Of a stretch of 64,000 nucleotides of DNA, positions 14,433 through 27,200 are shown one piece after another. Location: assembly GCA_947579665.1 (NCBI GenBank), contig OX388343.1, positions 103,979,657 through 104,043,656 on the forward strand, given 5' to 3'. The first letter of the stretch is position 1. Each line of letters opens with the position of its first letter. Position numbers and translations under genes: made by a program. Source of the stretch: Sympetrum striolatum (lineage: Eukaryota > Arthropoda > Insecta > Odonata > Libellulidae). Under the pieces are notes generated by a model. That model made no database searches and was not told where the DNA came from. It was given only the letters and a program-made list of their open reading frames with translations.

Positions 14433-16780
14433 GTAGGAAAACATTCTGAGAGAACAACTACAAGATCCGCAGGCGCAGTGTGGCGCGCTATGCGTGAGTA
14501 TAGCAAAATTAAAAAGGGGCGTGGTAGGTGGGAGTTTAGAAGAGAATAGGAAAGCGATGGTTTGTTACAAGTGCCACACACGACATTTTGAGTGTTACAA
14601 CATCAACACTATCAAACATGCATACAATCACGCCGTTTCATGCTCGAGAGGGTACTCAGACACACTATTACTCAGGGGAAGATGCAAGGGCTCGGGAAGA
14701 AGTGATATTTGTATCAGAGAAAGATAGATCTGGATAATTTTCAGCTGAGAATAAAGTGATCCGGAGAGCAGAGTACTTATTTCGTGGACTCAATCTTGAT
14801 GGGAAATCTTTACTTAATATCACGCCATACATATACCCTAAAATATATTGACCGAAAATATTTTGTTTGCAGCTAAGTTTCAATGACATAGCTAGGAATA
14901 TTCAATGTTTTAATTGAGTCTGATCGTGGAAGTTATTCTTATAGTTGTCGAAGTGGGTATGGATATTTTATCAAATAATATTTGAAAATAACTTAGGAGT
15001 AGATATCAATAAAAAATTATTTTAATATCTCAAAGTTTTTATGACATATTTAAGATCAGTTTCATTAATAACTAATCCATCGCTACTTTAGATATTTTTA
15101 GGTGAGCCATCCATCTTCATATTTCGGGATTTTATTTATTTCACTGATTTTAGCCCAATTCTCCTATGATGAAATTCCTTTAAGGTATTCTTATAGCAGT
15201 ATTATGATTAATGGTAGTAAGGATTATAACCGAGGATTTATAGGACGAATTTTATTCCAATACACACACAACCATTCTCTATCCAGGACCTCGGTTTTCC
15301 TAGGCTAGCACGCTCACCTGTACGCCAAATAGGCCGATAAGTAATCCTCGAACTGGGACTCTAAGCCTTGACCTTCAGTTTAAAAATGCTACTGCTCTAC
15401 CAATTGAGATATCCGTGCTTTGCGGGTCCACATAGTTCCGTTAGACATTAGGAGAATAACGAATAAAGTACACCAATTTTCACTATGCTGTATTGCCTTA
15501 ATTATAAGTACCTTTCCCCAATAATTTAAAATAAATTGTTTCATTTTGTTATAATCCATTGCCCCGGAAATCAACTTAACACGAGCTGCCATTTTGAAAA
15601 CAAAAAACCCGATAAGAAAAAGCGAGATGTGCTGATAGCGCCTCCTCGATAAATATCGAGCTTTGGTTCCATCTGAACAGTGAATGGCGCTTATATAAAA
15701 GCACAAATCTCCATCGCGATCATTCTTGTAGGCAGACTGCGTGCATTCATTTCCCGCATCTTTCACTCAAGAAAATCGGCTGCATTGAATAAAACACCCG
15801 ATAAAAACTAGCCTGTAAACACCCCAACTTTATTATTCCGCAAGGAATTTAATTTCAGTCGGAAAATATCAATTTTATATCCCTTAGGTATGCACCGGAA
15901 GTCCTTGGAGGCCGCCCAACAGCTGAAAGACACGGATGATAACGAAAAGGAGTCGACATGTTCCCCCAAAAGCAGCAACGGAGAAGGAGAGTGTGGAGGA
16001 AGCGGAGGGAACACCGGTGGAGGGAGTGGCGAAGGAGAAAGGAGCTCGAGACCGGAAAAGGAGGCCTCGCCGGCAGTGTCGGACGGCATCCACGGACACT
16101 CCTCTCCACCGCCCCCGAGGCCCCCAATGCCCCACCCCCACATGGCACACCTCCAGCCTCATCTCGTCCCTCCCCCGTCGCATCGCCCTCATCATCACCA
16201 CAGCCCGCACCAACACCCCCACCCGGCCCAGTCACCGGGAGCCCTCTCGATGAAGCAGCACCAAGAACTCCTGTTGCAGCACCATCAGCACCACCACCAC
16301 TTCCAGCAGACGCATCACCCTCAGTTTCCGGGGATGGTGTATCCAGGGGCTTCGATGAGGACCTCGGCTTCGTCCTCTTCCCCTTCGCCTTCCCCATCGT
16401 CGTCTTCTTCTTCCTCCTCGTCCTCCCTCAAGGACCTCGCCACCACGGCCCCCGCCCCCCCGCTACCCGCCCCCCCCAGAGCCCCCCCCAGTCCCTCCGC
16501 GGATCCGGAAGAATTTCGAAACAATAGCATAGCGTGCTTGAGGGCGAAGGCGCAGGAGCACAGCGCCAAATTGCTGAGCGACGCAGTGAGGAGAGGAGCG
16601 GTGGCTGCAGCGGCCGCGGCGGCCCTGCTCAACGGGGGAGGCGGGGGAGGGCTGGCCCCGCCCGTTCCGACGTCGGCGTCGCCTCCGCCGCCCCACGACG
16701 CGGCCGGACCGACGGCGGTGGGAGAAGGAGGAAGGGGAGATCTCATTTCGACGGCGGGTAACTCTCCGCCCATGTTCTGA
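14258..16780 (+). CDS. Vsx: Vsx / Chx10-like paired-type homeobox transcription factor, last two exons (partial at 5')
   Basis: Two exons are visible: 14258-14432 and 15888-16780, joined in phase (the split glycine codon G|GT matches on both sides). The first starts after a CTTACCAG acceptor with [12 protein letters not shown], the recognition helix of a paired-like homeodomain, and continues into the CVC domain ([20 protein letters not shown], then [11 protein letters not shown] and CVAPWLLG). The second continues with MHRKSLEAA and ends at a TGA. The CVC domain is diagnostic of the Vsx1/Vsx2/Chx10 group, nuclear factors for retina and visual-system neuron fate. About 355 residues are visible. 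The first about 46 homeodomain residues and the N-terminus must lie upstream; I did not find them in the window. The intron position at the Gln-Val junction is usual for this class. Insects often have two Vsx paralogues, and I cannot tell which this is. Confidence 0.93.
14433..15887 (+). other. Vsx intron
   Basis: GT...AG intron of 1455 bp between the CVC exon and the terminal exon. It contains a minus-strand tRNA-like remnant (15341-15418). The short ORFs within it show no family similarity. Confidence 0.85.
15341..15418 (-). repeat. tRNA-like remnant or SINE head in Vsx intron
   Basis: Read on the minus strand it shows a box-A-like CTCAATTGGTAGAGCAGTAG and, about 40 bases later, a box-B-like CCAGTTCGAGG. 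The 5' GCACGGA does not pair with the expected acceptor 3' strand, so it is a decayed tRNA-derived repeat and not a working tRNA gene. Confidence 0.55.
15888..16780 (+). CDS. Vsx: Vsx terminal exon: low-complexity C-terminus with conserved RAKAQEHS motif
   Basis: Starts after a CCCTTAG acceptor with the rest of the CVC region ([14 protein letters not shown]), then a Ser/Glu/Gly-rich stretch, a long Pro/His-rich stretch (about 16090-16325), a poly-Ser tract (about 16366-16425), an Ala/Pro tract, and then [20 protein letters not shown] (about 16514-16573). The last resembles the C-terminal conserved motif seen downstream of CVC in Vsx2/Chx10. A poly-Ala and poly-Gly tract follows, and the frame ends at TGA 16778-16780. 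The exon is strongly GC-rich against an AT-rich background, so long shadow ORFs appear in other frames and on the opposite strand. Confidence 0.92.
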
Positions 16781-18640
16781 CGCCGGGGAGGCGAGGGAGG
16801 GCCGGTCGATGGCCACACGTCTTAATTCGACTTCGTCGGAATGTGCATAAAGTTAAGGAACAGTAGGGGTCGGGCACGGAGGCTCTTCCACCTTAAAATA
16901 TCCTACAGAACAAACCTAACGTAACCCAAGGACGATTTTCTGAAGTCTTGCCAATGTGCTAGACCTAGTGAATCACTGAAGGAAATTTCGATTCTTCCCC
17001 TGCCATCTCCAGGCGCGTGATTTCCCAAAGCAGACAGTTTATAAAAACAAGTGACTTTTAGAAGTTTTTGGTGAACGCTCGCTTTTAATGTGCGGAGCTA
17101 TCGGTAGGAGTGACGTTGTTCATGTGCGAGTGTGTACTGTCGTTGGGCGACCATTTTGTCGAATGGGCCAGATTTCTTGGAACAATTGATTAGAAAAAGC
17201 GGGTGGGATTGGAACGTTTTTCGCGCATTGCTCGGATTCTAATGATCCCAACGGAAGCCATCGAACACATCGAATTCTGAGAACCTCTCGGAGAAAAATA
17301 GAGGAAACAGTTATGGGTACGAATTAAGGGACGAATCGCCTGTTCGGCTACACGATTGAAACGGACGGTCAAAAAGGCGTCGCTTTTAGTTTTATTCGAA
17401 GTGCCGGTAAATTAAATGGAAAAAGTGGAGGAAAACCCGTTTTTGAGACGGATTATATGTAAATGTAAATTAAACGAGCTGGAAATAATAGGATAGTCTT
17501 AATTTAAGTGCAATAGTTTACAGCAAATATGAAAATAATAGACATTACCAGAACATTGTGGAAAGAGTGCCAAGATATGTTTTTACTATTAGTTTTCTGA
17601 ACCAGCTCGTGAACGAATAGTTCTGGGGTAAAGAGAAGAAAGTTATTTCCCGGAACTTGTGAATAGTTCCATAAAAGATATTGGGATTCAGTCCCCTGTG
17701 GTAATCGGTATGCTAAACTACTCAGCTTTATGTGTTTTTAATGATCACCTCATCATTTGTTCCCTAATATGTTTTAATATAAATTCCAATGTCGGAAGCG
17801 GCAAAGTCTATCAGTGAGATTTTTAACGCATGATATTATTTTGGTTATTTGTTTTCGCTATCCAGGAATATATTGCGTCATGGACGAGAATAACTAAAAC
17901 TATGTAAATCAAGACAGTTGAAAGATGTCTTATTACCAGCTCTCGAAATAGCTTAAATTATTTTTTTATCGATTCCAAGAGTCTTTTTGTTGATGCTAAG
18001 TCACCAGAATTTATGATTTGTTAGTATTTTCTTACGATTTCAATATGGTTTGTTTCCATTTTTTATTGCATTTGAGAAAATGTTTTCCAGCATTTGTGTT
18101 TTCATATGGATCTGCAATCAGTAAAATTGCTAGCAATTTTTATTTTTGAAACGAACGAACGTTTTCCATTCATCAGAAGTGGAAGATTAAACTGAAATAA
18201 ATCCAGTTCACCCAACAAAGGTGTTTTGAGAGAAAATTAAATAGTTTGGATGATATTATATTACCTATGATGTATATAAATATAAGATTTTTAAAAAAGA
18301 ATCAAATTTTAATGAAGAGTATTCCTTGAATGGACAGATAAACGAGAGATAAAACATTTATGAATTCTTCGTACCTTAATGTGTCGTGAAACGGAAACGA
18401 TTCCTCAACAAATTCCTGGTTCTAATCCAAATCCCAATTTTCTCTCTCTCTATCTTTCTTAAGCCTTGCGTTGTTCATTTCCTCCAATTTCTCTCTCTCC
18501 CTTCAAAAAGTACCATCGAGTCTCAGGAGGAAAGGCGTTCCATTACAAAATGCCATTATTTATCTGTGCAACTTGAATAATAACAATAATAACTATGTAT
18601 TCATACACCTAAATGTACTTCTTGTGAAGTTTGAATAAAT
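16781..18640 (+). other. Probable Vsx 3' UTR and downstream flank
   Basis: No further coding exon follows the TGA. Candidate polyadenylation signals AATAAA occur at 18196-18201 and within the GAATAAATAG near 18632. The true transcript end cannot be decided from sequence alone. Beyond the first few hundred bases the composition returns to the AT-rich background. Confidence 0.35.
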
Positions 18641-20744
18641 AGATTTGTGGCTGGGAAAACTTATAATGCAAAACTGTGTGTTAATTTTCTTTTACATCTT
18701 ATTGAAACTAACCTCTCTCTGTGTGTACATGAAACTGAAGCTCTTAAGGATGGAATTATTCTCCTCCTATCAAATCAATCGATGAAGTATCATATCTTTT
18801 GAAATCAATTTACTACAAATCAGAATTGAGGAAATTTAACTTACATGGAAAATTAAACACATATAAATGTCCGGATGTTCTTAAGTCCTTTCGTTCCTTA
18901 AGTTCATCGATATAACACAATAAATGGGATTGGTCCCAATTAGTATATATCTGAAACTGGCTGACTCATTTTCCATTAAACTTCTCAAAAGTCACTGAAT
19001 GAGCATTTCAAAGGTACGTTCAAATAAATTAAATTATCGATTCCATTCAAAGAGCTTCAAAGCCCCGCAATTGACTGAAAACGTCTTCCGGACATCTTTC
19101 ATACGAGGATGTTTGTTTCAACCTCTTGATAGAAATACTTGCAAAGTGAACACATATCCGAAAAATATTGTTGTGTCATTATTTATTTGGGCTCTAGTAC
19201 TTCAAGTGAGCATTCTCCATTGAATGTGAGGACAGAGTTTTTAAGCTCCTACTATTCTCTTTCTTAATGTTTTGGAAATGGATGAAACATTCAACATCAA
19301 CGACACATGGAAATGGGATTTTTCTGAAAACCTTCGGAATCTAAACACATATCAATGGATTGAGTAGATTCTGTAGACCTTTTCAACGTACAACTTAATG
19401 ATATATATTTCGAATGCTATCCTCAGCTATTTTGACACACACGGTATCTCATTTAAGATCATTTCTAGTTTTTATGAAAAACAAATAAAAGAAAATTCAG
19501 GACCATAAATATTTAAATTAATTTACGAAAATTTATTCTTTTACCTCAAAATTGCTTCTTTCTGATCATGACATATAACCGGAAGGTTATCTTCCGTTGT
19601 TTTGCTGTACATTGGATAAAAATCTTTATCAAACTTTTATGTTCAACTTTCGGCAACTGAGGCACTCGAGAGATAAGGGAAACAAGTTTCATGTTTCCAC
19701 ATATAAATAAATATTCGTTGGTAAACACATGAAGTAAATTTTGTCTTAATTTGTCATCACAGATTGTCAACTCTGATATAACAATTTTCATTACAAATAC
19801 GTTTGTTTCTGCTTTTGGCTAACTTCTAAGCAAGGTAAAGTCCGAAATCTACTTTCACGAAGGTCACCCACAGAAGGATAGCAATTTGCCCTCCTGCGTA
19901 AGAGGAGGCTTTGGAATGCGCATTAAGTGTCTTGATCGTGCTGACGGCCCTCACTTCTTTTGCTTCGTCCAACGGTAGCTGTTGTATTCTTGCGTGACTC
20001 CTCTTCCTGCGAGGCTCGCGGTGTCTGAAAGCACACCGATTGCAGAAATCCAAGAAGTCGAGAAGCGAGGTATGTTTATATTCTTTAAGACGATGAATGT
20101 AAATCTATTCCAAAACAGTTAGATATAGAGTTGATGTTCCTCTAAAGTGAAGCTTTCCTTGCTTCGCGCTTAATATTTTATTATTCACGAGTTAATTACA
20201 TTAGTTATCGAGTTGAAGTTCTATCGATTCTTTCTTATTGTTTTATAGAATATTCATTTCTATGTGTCCTATTATCTTGCTTCCCAATTGCTCCTCCTTC
20301 TCCTTGATTCCAATGAACACTTCTCGTTTATTCCCTGTCTTACTTTCATTCGATATTCTCCAGCATTAACAGCGCTCACAATACCCCGAAATTTTCCCTT
20401 TCTTACTGATAAGCGAATATCATGCTCCTCCAAATAAATCAGTTTACAATTTTATTCTGTTATTCAATATTAATTGTTTGAAACAGTTTCACTCATCCAA
20501 AGGCAGCGTTTCTGTGTGATTCTACTAATCTCCCTGGTGCGGTTTCCATAAGATAAGATAAAATCAGAAATGTGTTTAAATGGCCGCTTTTCCAACCTGT
20601 CTCTTCCTTTTTACCACATTCATTGTTTTGGTATTCTCATTGTTTCCATGTAGCTGGCATTACTCTGCTTTAAAAACGTATTCATATTCTTCTGAATTAT
20701 CCTCAGCAACACAAAAAGAGAGGAACCTCCGGCAAAGTGGGACT
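18641..20744. other. Intergenic stretch, no gene recognised
   Basis: AT-rich sequence with short ORFs only. A 75-codon minus-strand ORF in a slightly GC-richer patch (19826-20053) has no recognised motif. Confidence 0.35.
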
Positions 20745-20956
20745 TTCTTAGCAAAGTGGCTAACGCGTTCGCCTTGGGTGAAAGTGGTTCGTGGTTCGAG
20801 ATTAGAATTACCTTTTTGAAAGTTTATTAATGACATTTTACCTTAATCCTGTATTTTCTTTCTGTTTGGCATATGACAATGGGTTAGGTGTAAGAAGAGA
20901 CTTTCTAGTCTCAATCTCGCCCGAATAAAGGCCATTTATTATTATTATTATTATTC
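20745..20956 (+). repeat. tRNA-derived SINE with ATT-repeat tail
   Basis: The head has box-A-like AAGTGGCTAACGCGTTCG and box-B-like GTGGTTCGAGATTAG. The body ends with GGTTAGGTGTAAGAAGAGAC, a TCAATCTCGCCC segment and a (ATT)n tail (about 20938-20956). The same 3' segment occurs at 59442-59515, and the head matches copies at 42811, 49794 and 62863, so this is a dispersed family and not a single locus. Confidence 0.7.
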
Positions 20957-20959
20957 CTT

Positions 20960-21128
20960 CATCCCTTTTTCCAGGACCTTAAGCAACCTTTTGAGTGGAT
21001 GTCATCAGCCAAGATTACCATATCATCTGCAAATCTTATATTTCTTATCTTCCGCCTTCCAATACAAGCTCCCTCCCATCAAATACTTTATGAATAATTT
21101 CCTCGCCGTATCTATTGAACAAGGTTGT
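20960..21128 (-). pseudogene. Non-LTR retrotransposon (LINE) reverse-transcriptase scrap
   Basis: Read on the minus strand, one frame gives FNRYGEEIIHKVFDGRELVL and, after a frameshift, RKIRNIRFADDMVILADDI. The FADD box is the catalytic Y/FADD motif of reverse transcriptases (coded at 21022-21033), and the preceding spacing fits the region before that box in LINE-type enzymes. Only about 55 residues survive and the frame is broken, so it is a dead fragment; the clade cannot be given. It abuts the 3' tail of the SINE on the other strand. Confidence 0.7.
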
Positions 21129-24100
21129 TTGTTTCTCTACTATGAAAACAAATACATATGATTTTTTTCTATTCCTCCAGGTATATCTTTAATACTATTT
21201 CCAGTAATAAATTTTGCAACAATTGCGTATTTGATTAGTAGAGTAAATGGAGCATTAAATGTGAATATTTCAAATTACGTTTTACTTCACAAGATTCTGC
21301 AAGAATGCCCGCAATATCCCGTATCCCCTTTATGTTTTTAATTTGAGTGTTGAAGGACTATCATCCCCATATCTGGGCAGAATATCTTGTACATAAAATG
21401 AATAACGTATAAAATATGGAGAGCTTAACGTTTTATCGAAATTATGTGGTCATATTTTTATGATCTCCTACGCAGTAGAAGAAACGCTGATAGCCTTCAT
21501 ACCTCCCAAAATGAGGCTATGAATCTTCCTTGAACTAAATTTTATTCGATCTCTCTAGGATAGAGAACTTATTTGGCCTCATAGAAAGTATTGTTAATAT
21601 TTCTTTAAATGATCCATTGAAAATCTTAGCTGTGCTATCATATTTTGCAGTAAGAAATTTTAAACGCTTCTTGTTTCATGGAATATATTACTATTAAATC
21701 TCTTGCGTATGCGTAATCAAATTCATAATCTCGGTAGCGAGATTTTACAATATTTATTTATGTATTCAGAAAATAAATGTATGCCTCGTAAAATAGGATT
21801 TTGGAAAGTACTAAAACATTTTCCATCAATTTTTTTCCCTTTTAAGTACAAACATCTCCCTCAATATTTTTAATAATGGATTGCTTAAATATTTCTAAAA
21901 CGATAATATTTGTCGGAATCAGGCCTCTAGAAATTTTTGTAGTGAATTATGATATAATCCGTAATTTCGTATATTTGATAGGGAATAATTAAGATTATTA
22001 ATTCACTACATTAAACATGCAATTTACAACATTTTCAAAATATCAAAATAATAACAAAAATCATTCAATCTTACACATTTGGATAGAATATGCATTTTTA
22101 CAATATATTCTCTCTTGTGATCTTATTTTCTATCAAGCATTGCTAGATAGGAAGGAGACCTGAAACTTATTGTATCCAGCAGGAAAGCACGAAATCGTTC
22201 TGAAACTTTCTCTGCTAAATTACTCCACTCTATTATACTCAAATTCTGGAAATAATTCCTCCGTATGATCCACGTAAGCGTGGAAAACATATACTTATGA
22301 ATATATTTGAAGCCATGTTTCAATGGTTTACCGTTTAAATTTTATCAAAAGATCTTTCTTGGGTCTCACATTTATGTCTAAACATTCCTCAGTAAGTCTT
22401 CATGTATATTATAGAAATGTTTTCAATTTTTATGTAGGCATAAAATTTGGCGACACGTTTCAACAGATATCTTTAGTTATTCCTTGCAGCTTTTACTCTT
22501 TTAAACCATGAAACGCAAACGTGTTAATTATTTTCGAGGCTGCTGAAAATTATAATTAATATCTCTGTTCATGACTGCAAGGAACTTTTTATTAAGCGAT
22601 ATTTACAGTCTTTCTGGATTCGATCTAATGCAATGCTTACATACAAGTTCATCACTATCTATCCGATATTTGCAATCGGGCTTCTTTCTCAAATGTGGGT
22701 GTAGTGCTTTCCGAATCGTATGCTTCTTAAAAGGACATACTGTACCCCTAATGACTGCTTCGAATACAAAGTTTTCCTTAAAAGGCAATGTTTTGCTAGT
22801 TGGTCGACTCAGTCAATACTAATGGTAGGCTTCGCTTAATAACACCACGGGCTAAATGGCAGGGAAACGAGTCGGCTAAGACTCAGAAATGTGGGCGTAA
22901 TCTTCCCATTCCTGCATTTAAGTGAACGGTGAGCCATTCCCCTTTCGGTAGTTTCAACCACAGACCAGACACAGCGTGACCCAGTTTTATAGCACCAAAT
23001 ATCTAAGTACATTTTGAAAGGGCCCTCGAAGTTCACTCAGAAAAAGCACTCTCCTGTTACCAATCTTTTCTTTCTCTTTTTGATCAACCTCTGCGATCCG
23101 CCACAATTAAAGTTAGTTGGTGAAAAGGTTTATATTATAATTATAATATACCAATTTCTGTATTTTTATTATTGCCATTTATAAATGGGAAAGTGATATT
23201 TTACGATTACTTCATTCTTAAGTAATCTTTTTCGTAGCTTTAATTAGATTATTTATGACCCCACCATTACGAATTATTCTTGTAGTCCCGCAAATACGTG
23301 ACATGGCTCCAGCTGAGAACCTCTTGGTATTCTTTGCATTCCGTTGGCGTTGCGTTTCAGAAAACTGTCGCAAATGAGTTATTTATAGAATTCCGGTAAA
23401 ATGAAATTTAATATTATGGTACAGCATGTGTCGTAGCATTGAAAGATGTCGCTTTTAAGCATAGTTTATGAATAAAGAACTTGCAAACTAATACTGAAAT
23501 TCTGCTATTATTGCTCGAATCTTGTTGCCTAGATACATTTCAGTGATACCTGGCTTCTTGAAAAGATATAGCAGATGCTAGGGGCCAATCATAACTTTTG
23601 ATGAATATGCTTTTAATGTAGTGGAGACTGGCCTGAATTAGATTCCGGGCACAATTTTCTCGGTAATGGGTTGGAAGTAGATCAGCAGAGCATCCGTGGA
23701 AAAATTTACGACCAAAATTGCGATACACGATCATTGTCCTTAATTAATTCAGTTTCCATTTAAATCTTCCTTTAGAGGATTAAAACGTATAATTCAATAT
23801 TTTCATAAACAATACTCAATCTTAATTTCAATTCAATTCGTATAAATTTCGCAGTAGACGTACGAAAGATTGAATTTAACGAAGAGAGAAATAAACATTG
23901 ATATTAAATAAAATCTGATATCTGAGCCTGAGAAATATTGTTAAGCTATGATAGAATCCCTCGGATGGATCTCTCTTAGTGATAGAAGATTTGAATATCG
24001 ACGGAAGCTTTTTGATAAATTTATCACTGCCGTTTTCGGGGAGGAGATAACTGATATATCCAAGTGATATACTTACGCGATCTTCGATAGAAAACAAAAC

Positions 24101-24180
24101 AAGCGATACAGGGAAATAGTTGCCAAGACAGCTACTTTTGGTCATTTTTCCCGTGAAGTATTAGGGAAGCTAATAGCTCT
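21129..24180. other. Intergenic stretch, no gene recognised
   Basis: AT-rich, with only short ORFs lacking recognisable similarity. A perfect palindrome-like AT tract occurs near 23131-23150. Confidence 0.35.
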
Positions 24181-24255
24181 TTAGGTTAGATAGGTATTTC
24201 GGGGTCTTACACCCCCTGCCACACGCCACTGGCGGATTGCAGGGTTTAAATGTAA
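24181..24255 (+). repeat. Short GC-rich repeat-like insert
   Basis: Contains GGGGTCTTACACCCC and CCACACGCCACTGGCGG followed by an AT-rich ATAAATATAA-type tail. The compact hairpins and simple tail suggest a short retroposed repeat; only one copy is seen here, so this is an inference. Confidence 0.3.
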
Positions 24256-27200
24256 ATATAAATATAATTTCATTCAATACACTCCACCGTAACTGTTACA
24301 TTAATTACTAAACTTGAATGTCTTCTGTCATGCTTTTGAAATACGTTTAATTAAGGTACTGTTGTACTTCAGAAATATTACGTTGTGATAAATTTATATT
24401 CACCAGACTGATGCGATCGATTATACTACGTAAGAGAAATACAAACCCATGAATCTCAATTTCATCCAATTTTTTTTTTAATTAAGAGTTTATCTCAACA
24501 TTAAAAGTATTTCAGCTCTTATCATAAGTTCCAACATTAACATCTCAGCTTTCATAAAAAATTGCTTATTAACTCTCGCTTCCATACAAATCTTATACTC
24601 CCTAGAAAGAACAGAAGCGTTCCTTAATTAGAATACTGGGCATACTCTGAATTGCTCAGCCTTGAATTGGAAAATGCAGAACATTCAGAAATAGAAATCG
24701 TATTTATGTGCTGAATCTCAAATAAGACCTTATTTGCATTCCCAAATTCGAATCAGGAGCAGCTCAGTGAACGGCATAAGAAAACAGCTTCCATCAATCT
24801 TTGCCGGGCGTTGGTCGTTAGCGAAAAACCCTCCGCTCTCATTCCACACGAAAATGGGATATTAATTCGAATCTAACGCCCTCTTTGATCCCTGCTGAGA
24901 TTACCCAAAGAGCCAATAACGCGATCAAAAAAGCTTTTGGTGAAAATTTCATCCCACGGAGACCAAGAGGCACTCCCAAAATCACTCACTCCGCAGGATA
25001 AGGGAATTCTTCCAGAGGAAAGGAATGAAGCCGAGCGGAATGGAATATAAGGAAAGAAACGGCATAAAATGGCGGAGGATTGAGTTTTTTATGGCGCCAA
25101 CGGCGAAGGCCATAACTCCTCTTGGTAAGTTAGCGGTAGATGATAAATCAGGACGAGGAAGGATGGTAGGCGCCCTTTGCTGGGGACAGAATGGCCTCGA
25201 GGAGCAACTTTTCCAAAAAGCGTTCTCTGATTTAACCGCCCTTCGGATTCTCCGCACCAATTCCACAAAATGTCTGCCACATTTCACCCTTTCTCCTTTC
25301 TTTCCTTCTGATTCCTTTCTCTATGTTGACATCATCTACTGCGTTCCCAAAACTAGTACCTCCAACACTTAACCAGAGGATATTTCTGTACGCAGAGAGT
25401 AAATTCATTGGTGATCCTTTAGGAGTAGAAATCTAAAATAACTCGGCTCTCCGTGAGCAAATTGGCCTTCGATAGATTCATTTTATAGCAGGTGAAAACT
25501 TCTTGATTTTAAACTTATAATTCATTCAATTTCACCTAATACCGCAGGGTTTCGTGAAATTAAATGAATAGAACCGAACGGGTAAAAATTCAGGAAGAAG
25601 TTGAAAAAATGCTACTTGCAAAAAATTTACTTGTAAGCATGAAAGTGACACTTGGACACTGCGGAAATATTATATACAGTATCAGGTAAAAATAGATATT
25701 ATGGCATAGAGGAGGAAGCAGAGAGTTAAATTGTATGTTAAATAAATGACAAAGAGGAGATAGGTAATAAAAGAATTTGTGATAGTGGTAAATTTATATT
25801 AACTGTACGACGATTGTAGTAACTGCATTAAAGAATACATGAATGGAGTGATTCAAGGGTGTGTTTGCATAAAATAATGTAATAAAAATCGATTAGTGAG
25901 GAGTAGTCATTTTTTGTTTGAGGAAGTAGTGTTGTTTGGGACTTTGTTTGGACACGAAGGTAGTTGCGGATGTCTGAATGTGTCTGTTTAGCTTATGAGG
26001 CGTGGCCTCAGTTTATCTTTTGTGAGGCGATTTTTCAATACTAATAAAATCAAAATGAATAGGTCGCCTTCGGAGAAGAGATAGTTAAATCATAAAAATT
26101 AAAGAATGGTAGATCATTCTGAGGAAAAATTTGTCAGGTAATGCATTAATTTAGAAGGTACGGAGTTATTGAGAGAGTAGCAGAACATCGAGAGAAAAAG
26201 AGAACTGGTATTATCACGAGCTTGTCGGGAAATTACAAAAAAGTGATTTATTTTTCAGAACAATTCTAAAAAAAATTCAAAACATAAGTAATTCATCTTC
26301 ACGGTATGAATAATGGCTATGTATATAGAAACCACGTCAAGAATATGACGTTGCACTGTTAGGCTAAAATAATCTTTAAATTTCCAAAATGCATAGGCCT
26401 TTAGTGTGAGAATACGTGATTATATGGGATCTCCAAATTAACGAAGCTCTTTTTTTGTAAGTTAAATCCTTTGTAATTTTGATAGGACATTAGCAGTCAG
26501 TGAGACGTGCTCACCAGTTTTTCCCCTATTGAATTTCTGGAAGTTCAACATGCAACACGCGCTGAAACCAATATTTGTAACTCCTTCGATGAAATTGAGT
26601 GTGTGTGTAGATTCAACCATCAAAAACCTGAACATGACTAAAAAGGATTTATTTATTACGATGATTAAGTTTAAGAAAATTATTGTTTTTTAGAAAGAAT
26701 AATTATTAAAATATTTTCCTTTACATAACACTTTCGCTTCTTTGTCTTTTGATTAACTGTCGATGATAATAAATCAGTTAGTTTAGAGTTGAGATTTATA
26801 TAATTTATATTATAGATTAAATGGTGAAAATTTCCGAAAAACTGGATGATTCGGTACATAGGAAGTGCTATCAAATCTGTTAATTTTGCATAAAATACTT
26901 TTGTCGCCGTAGTTTCCCGTCGGTGAGACAACCTTGGGAAACTTGATCAAATCATGACATTGATATTCGAAGGCGTGACTTTGTTGAGAGATATCAGAAT
27001 GTCTTTTTGAACGTATCACCTCAGAGGTGATAAATATCTCAGAGAGATAAATAACATCTTTCACAACTCACCACATTTTTATTATTTGACTATTTTCCAC
27101 AGTATCTTATTTCCCATCAAAAGAGAGTCTTGAGTGCGGATTAAAACTATCCAAGTCGAAACAATAGATTGATGAGTTTCGTCAAACAAGAGAAAGAATT

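Noticed and set aside
15808..16818. Long ORFs in other frames and on the minus strand over the Vsx terminal exon
   Set aside because: They are shadows caused by high GC and repeated codons. The frame with CVC and RAKAQEHS motifs is the real one.
24982..25372. Overlapping ORFs on both strands
   Set aside because: No family similarity and they mask each other; more like a GC-richer non-coding patch.
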